Below the pieces are notes generated by a model that was not told the DNA's origin, searched no databases, and saw only the letters and a list, made by a program, of their open reading frames with translations. From assembly GCF_014905175.1 (NCBI RefSeq), contig NC_057790.1, positions 6,262,001 to 6,326,000 on the forward strand: 64,000 bases of DNA, given 5' to 3'. The position numbers were made by a program, and so were the translations under genes. Below are positions 18,940 to 29,719 of the stretch, piece after piece; within the stretch, counting starts at the first letter, position 1; the number at the start of each line of letters is the position of its first letter. The stretch comes from Aphidius gifuensis. Lineage: Eukaryota; Arthropoda; Insecta; Hymenoptera; Braconidae.

Positions 18940-21379
18940 ATGATTAACAGTGAGTTTATTTTTATAATTTTTTTTTAAATTTAATAATTTTTTAAATGTT
19001 GTTTATTATTTATTAAAATATATTATAATCAAATTATTATATACTTTATTTCATACATTTATATATTTTTTTTATAAAAATTTATCAACTCAAAAAATTA
19101 TCTTAAACTTGCACCTGTTGATACAGAGAAAAAAAATAATTTAATTTATTGATTCATGTGGTCGGTTGGAAGTTAAATAGTGATATTAAAATTGGGTCAT
19201 AATTTAATCATCAATTTTTATTAAATATTATTTATAATTTATAAATTTAAAATTTAATTCTTATTTATAAATTATTATTGATGATAATAAAAATGTTGAA
19301 TTTATTTTTTTATTTATTAATTGTTAATATTAAATTTAATAATTATTTTAGGATCAATTGTGATAGGATTGATCATTGTCGTCATCCAGATGATGACTAT
19401 GATAGAAAGTAAAGATATGAAAAAACGTCAAGCACTTGAAATTGTCTCAACTGGTATCAACCAATTTTCCATGGAACTTTACGAGGTGAGATTATAATTG
19501 AAAAAAAAAATTATCATGATTATTAAATGTTATTTATTTTGTTGATAGAGACTCGTGTCAGATGGTAATAAAAATAATATGATATTTTCACCGTTAAGTG
19601 TATGGATGGTTTTGTCAATGGCATCACTTGGATCTCAGGGAAAAACAAAATCTCAATTGACAAATGTTCTACATCTAAATGATGACAAAAAAATACAAAA
19701 TATTGGAGCTAAAACACTTGTTGAAAAACTAAACGTAATTATTATTTAATTTGTCTATTAATTTTTCAATAATTAATAAATTTTTTTTTTGTTTTTAAAA
19801 GGCTTTAAATAATGTTGAATTAAAAATTATAAATAAAGTATTTTTGGATAAAAATTTGGAGCTTAAAAAAGATTATAAAAATATAACAAAATCAATTTTT
19901 AAATCAACTGTTGATAAAATTGATTTTTCAAATTCAATTAATGCAACAAACATTATCAACAAGTGGATTCAAGAAAATACTAAATCACGTATCCAAGAAA
20001 TCATTGGTTCTGGTAATTTAAAATTTTCTTTTTAATTATGAACTATTGTATTTTGATTTATATTTGTATTATTTTATCAACAGATGAATTAAGCAAGGAT
20101 ACCAGTTTGATACTGGTAAATGCTGTGTACTTTAAAGGCCAATGGAAAAATAAATTCGACAATTCATCAACTAATTCTGAGCCTTTTTATCTTGATGATG
20201 GTGAAATTAAAAATGTATCAATGATGCATACTGAAGGAAATTTTAAAATTGGATATTTACCAGAAGCTGATGCTGAATTTATTGAACTTCCTTATGCAGT
20301 AAATAAAAAAAATTACTACTCTAAATTGTCAGTAGAAATAATTAACAATAATTATATTTTGTAAAATTTTTGTAGAGTGATAACAACAGTAATGCCATGA
20401 GTATGATCGTGATGATTCCAAAAAATAATACAAATTTAGGACTTATTGAAAGATCTCTGAAAAATATAAAAATATCACGTTTATTATCTGGCAAAATGAC
20501 TGAAATTTCATTGTCATTGCCAAAATTTACAATTGAATCAAAAGTTAATTTAGTAGCACCACTTATGGACCTGGGTTTAACTGATATGTTTGATGAATCA
20601 GCTAATTTTAGTGACATTGTTAATGCACCTGTTAAAGTAAGCAAAGTTGTGCAAAAAGCATTTATTGAAGTTAATGAAGAAGGCAGTGAAGCATCAGCAG
20701 CAACTGGTACGTTATTTTATCATCAAGTTTTATTTGCTATGCTTTGATTTTGCTTGCTGCTTTTGTTTTGTCATCAATTGTCTTGCTGCTTTTTCTTTTT
20801 TTTTGTCTTGTTTATTTTAAAAAGTACCAAGTGATGATGAACGTTTTGGTGATGCACATGAAGCTGATACAATCAAGGTAAAATAGAAACAAAAAAACAA
20901 TGTATTTTTTATACAGGATTGGTTGTTGAACTGCTGTCAGCTTTAAGACCAGATGAATTTCGTATTGATCGTCCATTTTACTATGTTATTGTTGATCAAT
21001 CTGATGATGATATTAATGGTACTGTTGTTTTTCATGGACGTTATACTGATCCCATCTAAAACTCCAATGACAAATAAGGTAAATCCAATAATTACCATAA
21101 ATATATTTTGTGTTTTTATCAATGTTTTTGTTGCAAAGCTTTTTTGCCATTATCATTTATCATCAAAAAAAAATATTCATCAACATTAAAATAATTTTTA
21201 ATCACTTAAATAATGTTTCAGAATTTGAAATTGAAAATAGATTTGGACAAGAATACATACCACCGTATGTTATCAAAATAAATCATCCATTTATGATGAT
21301 TATTATTAAAAAAAAATTACAAATTTTTACAGCAAGAATTTTTGATCCAGCAATTAATACAGAAAAAAAAAATAATTAA
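18940..21379 (+). CDS. Secreted serpin with alternative reactive-loop 3' exons
   Basis: Common exons: 18940-18949, 19352-19485, 19549-19734, 19802-20012, 20084-20298 and 20376-20706 (phase 1 at the end). They encode a signal peptide (IVIGLIIVVIQMM), the N-terminal serpin helices (IFSPLSVWMVLSMASLGSQG), the NAVYFKGQWKNKFD breach segment, the LPKFTIES strand and the inhibitory hinge EVNEEGSEASAAT. From the hinge, either of two downstream exons fits the phase: 20917-21059 (ends VFHGRYTDPI) or 21222-21379 (contains INHPFMMIII, ends in NN). The proteins would be 409 or 414 aa, normal serpin length. The small-residue hinge suggests inhibitory activity against serine proteases. AATAAA lies at 21400-21405. 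Alternative reactive-loop exons are known in several insect serpin genes. Confidence 0.88.
20825..20877 (+). other. Possible incomplete alternative serpin exon
   Basis: Bounded by an AG acceptor (ends 20824) and a GTAAAA donor. It takes the hinge phase and reads VPSDDERFGDAHEADTIK, but leaves in phase 0, which fits neither downstream exon; read-through stops at TAG 20884-20886. It lacks the C-terminal serpin strands. An internal donor at 20849 (TTTTG/GTGATG) would make a 24-nt in-frame microexon instead. It may be a decayed third loop exon. Confidence 0.35.
20917..21059 (+). other. Alternative serpin terminal exon 1 (reactive loop and C terminus)
   Basis: Starts in phase 1 after the AG at 20915-20916. 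It encodes a loop (LVVELLSALRPDEF) followed by FRIDRPFYYVIVDQ and GTVVFHGRYTDPI, matching the serpin C-terminal consensus (HPF...G.V.F.GR). By counting back from the RPF motif, the scissile bond falls near the SALR residues, but one or two positions of error are possible. Confidence 0.75.
21222..21379 (+). other. Alternative serpin terminal exon 2 (reactive loop and C terminus)
   Basis: Starts in phase 1 after the AG at 21220-21221. It encodes EFEIENRFGQEYIPPYVIKI, then NHPFMMII and QIFTARIFDP, again the serpin C-terminal pattern. The loop differs entirely from that of the exon at 20917, so target protease specificity should differ. A polyadenylation hexamer follows 20 bp after the stop. Confidence 0.75.
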
Positions 21380-21845
21380 AATACAAAAAAATACTGGAGA
21401 ATAAATCTCTTTATTAAATGGCTCATGTTTTTTTTTCTAAAAGTACAAAAATTTTATTTAAAATTATTGTCTGAAAAATAATAAAAAAAAAAAAAATAAT
21501 AATAAGAAAGTTTTTCATTTACAAACTAATATCTTGATGATAAAAAAATGTTAAATGATAGTTTACTTTGTAATAACAAAAAGTAAAAAAGAAAAAAAAA
21601 ATGAATAAACTATTTAATATTTAAATCAAGTAATTATTAATTAATAACGAGTTAATTATATTTTTTTTTTAAGGGGAAGACAATGTTTTGTATTATTATC
21701 ATCAATTGCACATACTGATTGCAAATTATTATGTTAAATTCAATTATGATTATGCAAATAGATAATAATTATGGCTGACAACTGGCAGCTAAATCAATTG
21801 TACTCAAACATCACATAATAAAAAAAAAAAAAAAGGTAAGGAAAA
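21380..21845. other. Convergent 3' interval between serpin and Myb-like gene
   Basis: AT-rich, about 466 bp, with the serpin AATAAA at 21400-21405 and A/T runs. It should contain both 3' UTRs. No gene seen. Confidence 0.5.
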
Positions 21846-24800
21846 TTATGAAATAACACAGTTAGTATCAGTTATTTTTGAGAAAGCACCAGATGTAGCA
21901 GATGTCAATGATGTTTTACGATATGGTTTAATTGTTGTTGTTGTATCAAGAAATATATCATCTTCATCATTGGTACTATTAATATCCTGATTACTTTTTC
22001 GTTTAAATTTATTATCTCTTTTATCATCTTGACCATAACGTTCAATGTATTCACGACTACTTGGTGGATAACTAACTCTATCAAGTTGTCTATCATAATA
22101 TTTACGTTCTTCATCAAGAATATCATGTTCACGTGCTCTTCTATATGTTGATAAAAGTTCCTCTCTAAATCCAAGATTACGATCAACACTACTATAAGCT
22201 GGCTCATTGTCATGAATATTTAAACTTGGTTTAACAAAACCCATTGGCTGTTGTTGTGATGGTGCAGTTGGTTCATCTTTTTGAGCTTTATTATCAAGAA
22301 CATATGAATATCTATCATTTATCCATTTATTTGTTTTCATTCGACTTTCACGTTGTACATCAGTTTCATATGTTGATAATGGCTTATTTGAATCAATATA
22401 ATTATTATTTGTTTGACGTTTATTTATTCTAGCAGTTGCACTATCTCTCCAACGTTGACATTGCATCAATGCACGTTGACGTTGAGAAAATGATGGTTTT
22501 ACATCATCAACATCATCAACATTATTATTATTAATATTATTATCAATTTTATTATGATATTTTGCTGGTGTTGATGAATCTAATCCATTATCATTATTAT
22601 ATTTTTTTTTTTGTGATGGTAAACGAACACTTAAACGTTTTAAACGTTCATAACTTTCACCTTGACCAGTTAATAAATCATCAGAATCATTCATATCTTT
22701 ATTGATTTGTAATAATGATGTTAATGTTGGTAAACAATAACGTGATCTTTCTTCTGCATTACGTTCAATATCTAAAAATGTACGTGTTAATATAACAGCT
22801 GCTGATGGTTCTTTTTCTTTTTCTTGTTGTTTATTATCATTATCAAATAATTCACGTCTTGCTGTGTTATCTTTATTATCTTTATCTTTATTTTCTTTAG
22901 CATTTAAAAATTGTACAGCAGCTTGACGTGCATTTTCAATACGTTCTTCCATTAATTTTTCATTTAATAAAAATTGTTCAGTTTCAAATTTAACAATTTT
23001 TTCATCATTTAATGGATTTTGACTTTGTGCTATTCTACGTTCAGCTGATGATTTTGTACGCCAATCATTTAATGCTTTAGCATAATCACTTGTTGTTGTT
23101 GTTGTTGTTGTCATTTGTTGTTGTGCTTTGACAAATGGTGATTGTGATACTGGACCTAATTTTGTATGTATACTACCAGGTTTAACTGTGCCTGGTCTTG
23201 TTTGAATTGGATTTTGATTAATTAATTCAATATTTGCTGATGGACTTGTGCATGGTATACGACATGGTTTTGGTGGTACAAGATCAAGTTTTGGTGGTCT
23301 ATTACCTGGTTTTGGTGGTGGTGAAAAACATAATGGACCAGATGGTACTGATGGTAATAAATTTAATGATTGTAAATCATTAGTTGAATCTTTTGATGAA
23401 CCACTTTTATTTAATACTGTTGCATGTACAACATTCATTAATTGATCAAGACGATTTTCTAAACGTGATTGACGATCAGCATCACGATCTAATAATCTTG
23501 ATACCATTGTATCTTGTGCAGCAAGTATTTTATTAACAACTTCAGTTTGTGATGTTATTGCATTTAACATAAGTTGTTCTAATTTTTGTGCTTTTTTTTT
23601 TCTAAATGGTGCATCTGGTGGTAATTCAACAAATGAATCATCATTTTTAGAACCACTTATTGGCTCATTATCTGATGGACTTTGTGAATCATTTACAAAA
23701 TCAATTGATAATGTTTCATCATTAAATGTTGCATTATTTGTAACTGTTGTTGCATTAATACAACTTTGAAATAATTCATTATCTTGATCATATGTTTCAT
23801 TTAAATTATGACTTTTACATTTTTGACGAAAACCATCATTTAAATTTTGTCCAATATCTGGTGAATAACCAGATGATGATGTGCTTTTATATGGTTTATT
23901 AAAATTTGTATTTATACCACCACCGCCATAAACACCAACACCACCAACACCACCAACACCTGGGTAATCAACAAAATTACCATACATACCACCAAATTTT
24001 TTAGGTTCACTTTTTGTTGTTCCAGTATTTAATGCATACTGTTGTAATTGACCTTGTGTTCTTGCACAATTTGATGATACCAAACGTACTGGTTGTTGAT
24101 ACAATGAATTATACATTTGTGTTTCACGTGGTATAGTTGCATGACCAATATTAACACGATATTCTTGTTGTTGTGGTGGTATACCAATGTATTCTTGACC
24201 AAGTTGATTTCTCAACAACATATTTTCTTGTATCAATTGATTTTGTACATTTTGTACATTTTGTACTCCATTTTTTAATGGCATTTCAGAAAAACGATTA
24301 TTTTCAAGAATATCATAACGATATTGTTGTTGTTGTTGATCTGGCAATGATCTTCTTGATGATTTTGATGATACACGAAGTGTATCTGTATCAGTATTTG
24401 TACCAACATCTCTTACTGGTGACATAGAACGACGAGGACGTGCTAAAACAGTTTCATTTGATTCTGATGAATCAGCATAATCACCTTCACGATCTAAAAA
24501 TTATTTTAAAATTATAATATTAATATTATCATTAAATTAAATTTAAACAAAAAAACAATAATAAATAATTATACATACGTGCTATTTTCCAGCCTTCAGG
24601 TGTAACATGAATACGTCTTAGCAATGGCTTAACTGGTTCTTGAAAACCATTACCTTTTACTCGTAAATTAACATTTGTTTTAATTTCTTTTATTGGTGTT
24701 TTAGGAATATGCCTTGAATCAACAGTATCAATACCATTATTATGTTGATTATTAATATTTTTATTATTATTGTTGTTATTATTATCATTAATCTCATTTT

Positions 24801-25110
24801 TTAAATTTCTTTTAGCTTCTAATACACGATTAATTGAATCATAATAACGTTCAACACCACCACGTGTACCATTTCTTTGAGCTTCACGATAACAAAATAA
24901 TACTTGTTTCATTCTTGATCTACATTGTCTTGCTGTAACTTGATATCCTTTATTTTTCATATATTTTGATATTCTTGTCCATGCTAATGCTGGTTCAGGT
25001 TTAATTTGGTCTAATTTTGTTTGTATTTGTTCATCAGCCCATACTGATACAAGTAATGATGTACTTTCTGTAGTCCATTTATATTTTATAATATCTCCAG
25101 GTTCATCCAT
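21846..25110 (-). CDS. Myb/SANT-like domain protein (putative DNA-binding)
   Basis: Two exons: 25110-24579 and 24493-21846, about 1059 aa. Residues about 10-100 are a trihelix-type Myb/SANT-like domain (KWTTESTSLLVSVWADEQIQ, AWTRISKYMKNKGYQVTARQ, CRSRMKQVLFCYREAQRNGT). The rest is mostly low complexity: Gln runs, Gly/Val-rich GVGGVGVYGGGG, Asn runs and Pro-rich RPPKLDLVPPKPCRIP. A predicted coiled coil (KLEQLMLNAITSQTEVVNKI and onward) lies mid-protein and Arg/Tyr-rich segments towards the end. The domain suggests sequence-specific DNA binding in the nucleus; no target can be inferred. The start is the first Met, just before the domain. It is convergent with the serpin. Confidence 0.75.
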
Positions 25111-26252
25111 TTTTATTATCTTATTAAATTATTGCTTAACTCCAAAAAACGAAAATTCTATAACAATATAACAATATAATGTTTAATTTAATACTTTCGT
25201 TTTAATAGTTAATGTATTTAATGATTATTTATAATTACCTTGATTGCGTTGTTAATGTTGAAATAATAATTATAGTGGGTTATATTTTAAACCCACGATG
25301 ACCGTTGATTGCTTACATTTCATCTCAAGTTTTATATGGCGTCTGTGCAACAACTTGTTGCATCGTAGTATATAATTTATGTTGTTTTTTTTTTTTTTAT
25401 ATTAATTTTATTTTATTCTCAATGTACGTGTAAGTTGTAACCACATCGGTACCACACATATCTTGGTTAAACATACAGAACCAAATTTCTAACACAATAC
25501 CCAGCAATGCCAAGTGTACCTTTTTGGTCCTTTTAAACCGGTTTTTTTGTTTATTAAACAATATAAAAATGTGTTTAAAAAATTCTCTCTCTCTCTCTTG
25601 CTAAAGTATGCACATGATCAACACGCCCCCAAATACAGCTTCCAGGATTTTACGGAATAAATTAAGAGGCAGCACTTTTCACTTTCTCTCTTGCTCTCTT
25701 TTTTTTTTTTTATCCCTCATCATGCAAAAATATACACTTACATAAAATAAATGAACACAATAATTTAATGAATTAATTTTATAATGCAACAATGATAATT
25801 GATTGAGTATTATTTTTATTTAATTATCTTTATTTACCACGACTTCGAATGACTGAAAACATTGACAGGAAGGGAAAATAAAGAAAAAAAAAATGCAACA
25901 ATTATAATCATGATACATTTTTGTTTGTTGGTTGTTCTTTTTTTTTTCTTTTTAAATCTTTGATATAAATTAAAATTAAATTTGATACGTGATTATAATT
26001 TTTTTTATTCTTTATCTTATTTATTTTATTTTATTATTTCTAAATCAAAGATTTAAGATTAAAAAAAAAAAACATTACAATCAATTGTTTTTTCTTATGA
26101 ATTAATTTAGAGATGCAATGTGTGTATTTTTTTTTTTTTTTTAGTATTATATGACAATAATACATGGCAATTGACTAGTGCCAACAATAAAAAAGAAAAA
26201 AAAATAATAAAAAACAGAGACAACAGGAGTTGATAAATTAATTCTAACATTA
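25111..26252. other. Intergenic between Myb-like gene and Drp1
   Basis: Contains the upstream region of the Myb-like gene (25111-25450, including a less AT-rich stretch at 25290-25360), a CT microsatellite (25586-25600), poly-T tracts and, next to 26252, the Drp1 3' UTR. No additional gene was recognised. Confidence 0.5.
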
Positions 26253-28725
26253 CTACCACATGTGCGTTTCTCTAATTTCACTTATGATGTGTCCAGCTTG
26301 TGTAAGTGCCTGTAATAATAAAAAACAATTATTAAACTTGAAAATAAAAGCAAAAGCAAAAAAAAACCTACCTTCAACATGTCTGCAGCTTCCTTACGTC
26401 TAACAGCAATATGTTCACTTTCATTTAAAAGTGATTCAGCATGATCAGATTTATATAAATGCGTAACAAGTTCACTTTGTAAATTATCTTTAACATAATT
26501 AACAAGAAAATGCATAACAGCTTTTGGTACACTGTCTTGAATTGATTTACGAACAATATAAAAATATGATTTAATGAGTCTTTCAATGACATCACAATCA
26601 CGTTGTTCACGTTCACTTAATTTACGTGTACCTTGAATTGATGGAATTTCTGATAATAAATTAACACCTCTTGTTGTTTGTGAATTTGTTGATTTTGTTA
26701 TACCATTATTATTTTCATTGCTATTATTATTATTATTATTTTGATAAGGTGATATTGCACCATCACGTTGTCTAACTGGTGAATTATCAGTTGTACTTGA
26801 TGAATCATTTTTTCCTTGTGGCAGTAAATTGCTTAAAATCCAATGACTTTGTTGATCTTTATTTTGTTGTTCATTTGTTATTGGTATTTCATCTTTATTA
26901 TTATTCATTAATTTACCATGTGCATCATGATTAACAGATATATTTCCATTGATTGTTGTTGTTGATGATGTTTGTCGTTTACGATTTCTAGCAGTATCAT
27001 CTTCACATTTTAACATTGATGATACAAATGCAGCATCTTTATGAAAATCAGGATGTTTTGTATTAATATATGCAAGTTCAATTTGTACAAGATTTTCAAC
27101 CATTGAATTTGTTGTTGGTAATCTACGACGTAATAAATGTGTAACAACATCAACAATTCTTTCATATAATTTTGGAAAACGTAACATTTCTTGATGTACT
27201 TCAGTACCACAATGTTGTATAATACCTTGCATTTCTTCATGTACCAATTCAACACAACGTAATGATGGTTCTTCAAGTCTACGTATTTGTCGTTTAACTA
27301 ATAATTCAAATGATACTTCAGGAACAAATAAAGCTGGTCTTGGTCCAGTTGCATTTCTAATTGCTGTTAAAATATCCATTTTAGCTAAACCAGAAAGTGG
27401 ATGTATTGAATCTAATGCTCTACCAAATGTTTCATGAAATATATAACAAATACGTGCACCACCACATAATTCAGTTGTTTCAATATTTCTAGCAGTACCT
27501 TCAATTGTTGAACAATAACTACTTGCAAATTTTGTTATTATTTGTAATAATGTTTGACTTTTATCTGATACATCATCACCATATGAATTCATTAATGTTT
27601 GATATTGTGATACCATAACATTAACACGTGTTTTTAATTCTGGTAAACAATCTCTAATATGATGCATCAATAAACGATTTAATGTTTTAGCAAGATATGG
27701 TGTACCATTTCTATTAGCAAGTGTTGGATATTTACGTTGTAAAAATGCTGATTCATCTTTTAATGCTTCATGAATTGTTTTATTATTCATAATATCTTGT
27801 TGTGAACGATTAACAACACCAATAATACCAAGTTTAACTGGTATAACACGTCCACATAATATATCAATAGCATCAGTACCAGCATCCATTAAATCCATTT
27901 TAGTTACAACAGCAAGTGTTCTACGTCCATCTGGATCAACATCTTTACTAAATTTTAAACTTTCACTTGTTGCCATATCAGTATTTGCTGTACAAACAGC
28001 TAATATTATTGAATTTGGATTACATATATATTTTAATACAAGACTACGTATTTGTGCTTCAATATCTTCTGGTTGATCACCAACTGGTACTTTTGTTATA
28101 CCTGGTAAATCAACAAGTGTTACATTAACAACACTTGATGAATATATTTTTAAATTTATTGGCTCTGGACATATTCCTTTATTTCCACCAGCCATACGTG
28201 TTGTTTCATCCTCAATTTCACGACGTATTTCATCAAAATTTTTAAATACACGATTTTTAGCATGTAAAAATACACCCCATTCATCACAATCAAGTGTACC
28301 ATTTTCAGCACAACGATATTCACGATCATCTTTTGGTGTATATACCAATTGTAATACTAATGGACGTCTTGTTACAATACCAGTACCTCTTGGTAAAAAT
28401 GATCTACCAACAAGACTCTCAATAACTGATGACTTTCCTGAACTCTACAAATTCAACAAACAAACAAAAAAAAACGATTAAAAATCAATCAATAAATCAA
28501 TCACATTCAATCACCAAGTGAGTCATTTAATCTTTTTTTTCTTTATTATTTTCATTTCTTTGTCATTGTTATTATTGCTCATATGATTAACTAGTTATTT
28601 TTATTTTTTTTTCATGAACTAACCTGAGTGCCTAGGACAACAATTTGTGGTAGTTGTATTACATCAGCTCCAATTGTATTAAAAACATCCTGGAGTTTAT
28701 TAACAACGGGTATCAAAGCCTCCAT
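26253..28725 (-). CDS. Drp1: Dynamin-related protein 1 (mitochondrial fission GTPase)
   Basis: Three coding exons: 28725-28624, 28444-26372 and 26309-26253, 743 aa, the usual family length. GTPase motifs are intact: P-loop GTQSSGKSS spanning the first splice junction (about residues 32-40), switch DLPG at about 146-149 and TKMD at about 215-218. The middle/stalk region follows, then a low-complexity Asn/Gln/Ser-rich insert (about 520-630; the variable B-insert position), and the GTPase effector domain ending AGHIISEIRETHMW, close to other Drp1 C termini. It assembles on mitochondria and peroxisomes and drives membrane fission. An ACAG acceptor at 28761 just above the ATG suggests a 5'-UTR intron, with a noncoding exon in 28970-29220. 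Confidence 0.95.
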
Positions 28726-29719
28726 TTTGTCTGGAGTAATTATTTGATAAAAATAAGTCTGTAAAAAAATAAAATCAAATAAATTAAGACAAAGGAATTA
28801 AAAGATATGAGGAAGAAAAAAAATAAAATAAAAATTACAAGTCAATTGGACAATTATGGAGATTAAAATAAAAATAAATTGTTTATATTGTTTTTTTTTT
28901 TTTGATTGACAATGTTTGTTGTTTAAATGTTGATGATGTTATTTATTAATTATTGTTACTTGCCTTTAAATAATGATTCACGTATTTATCTGGGTTATTA
29001 TGATGACAAATGGAGATATTTGATGTAATAAAGTCAGTGAGTTGCGTTCTCAACCGTTTTCCAATAATCAAAATAATCCTCCATTGTGTTGGGCAGCTGG
29101 TGGGGCTGGTGGTGGTGGCTATTTGGGAAACCAAGATGAGCGGCTCACAACGGTGTAAATAGAAACAATTTGTTGGTTTGATATTCATTTGTGGAAAGAT
29201 GACGTTTATGATAGTTTCTTTTAAATATTATTTGAAAATAATATTTTATAAAATTTTTTGCATTAAAAAAAAATATTTTCTTTTGTTTTTTGTTGACAGT
29301 TTTTTATTTAATTAACAAATATTAAAATATTAAAATCAATAATTGTAATTTCATTTCGAAATTTTCTTTTATAATTATAATTCAGAAAATCAATGAAAAA
29401 ATAATTTAATAATAAATAAATAAAAAGAAAATTTCGAAATAAAATTACAATTATTGATGTTAATTTTATTAGAAATTTCTATTGAATTAATTTGATTTAG
29501 TAAAATCGAAAATTAATCGAAAAAACAATATAATTCTAAATTTAATTAACAATTTTATTTTTCATTTAATATTTTTTTTTTTATTCAAATACCTTGAAGT
29601 TATATAAATTTTATCATTCAATTTAGATTTTTTAATTTATTGTTAATATTTTTAAAACAGTTTATTACTAATGTAAATTTTAAAAATAAAAATAATATAA
29701 ATATTCATTTAAAAATCAT
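28726..29719. other. Drp1 upstream region and alpha-catenin-like 3' flank
   Basis: 28965-29215 is less AT-rich and is a good candidate for the Drp1 5' noncoding exon and promoter; the 80-codon frame there is probably incidental. A long inverted repeat lies at 29333-29461. The rest is AT-rich spacer plus the 3' UTR of the alpha-catenin-like gene. Confidence 0.45.
29333..29461. repeat. Inverted repeat, arms about 40 nt
   Basis: The left arm (AAAATCAATAATTGTAATTT then CATTTCGAAATTTTC) is the reverse complement, with few mismatches, of the right arm (GAAAATTTCGAAATAAAATT then ACAATTATTGATG). The spacer is about 47 nt. It is likely a MITE-like hairpin; it could form a strong stem if transcribed. 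Confidence 0.65.

Noticed and set aside
28946..29188. 80-codon minus-strand open frame upstream of Drp1
   Set aside because: Lies in the probable Drp1 5' noncoding exon and promoter. No family resemblance, so treated as leader rather than a gene.
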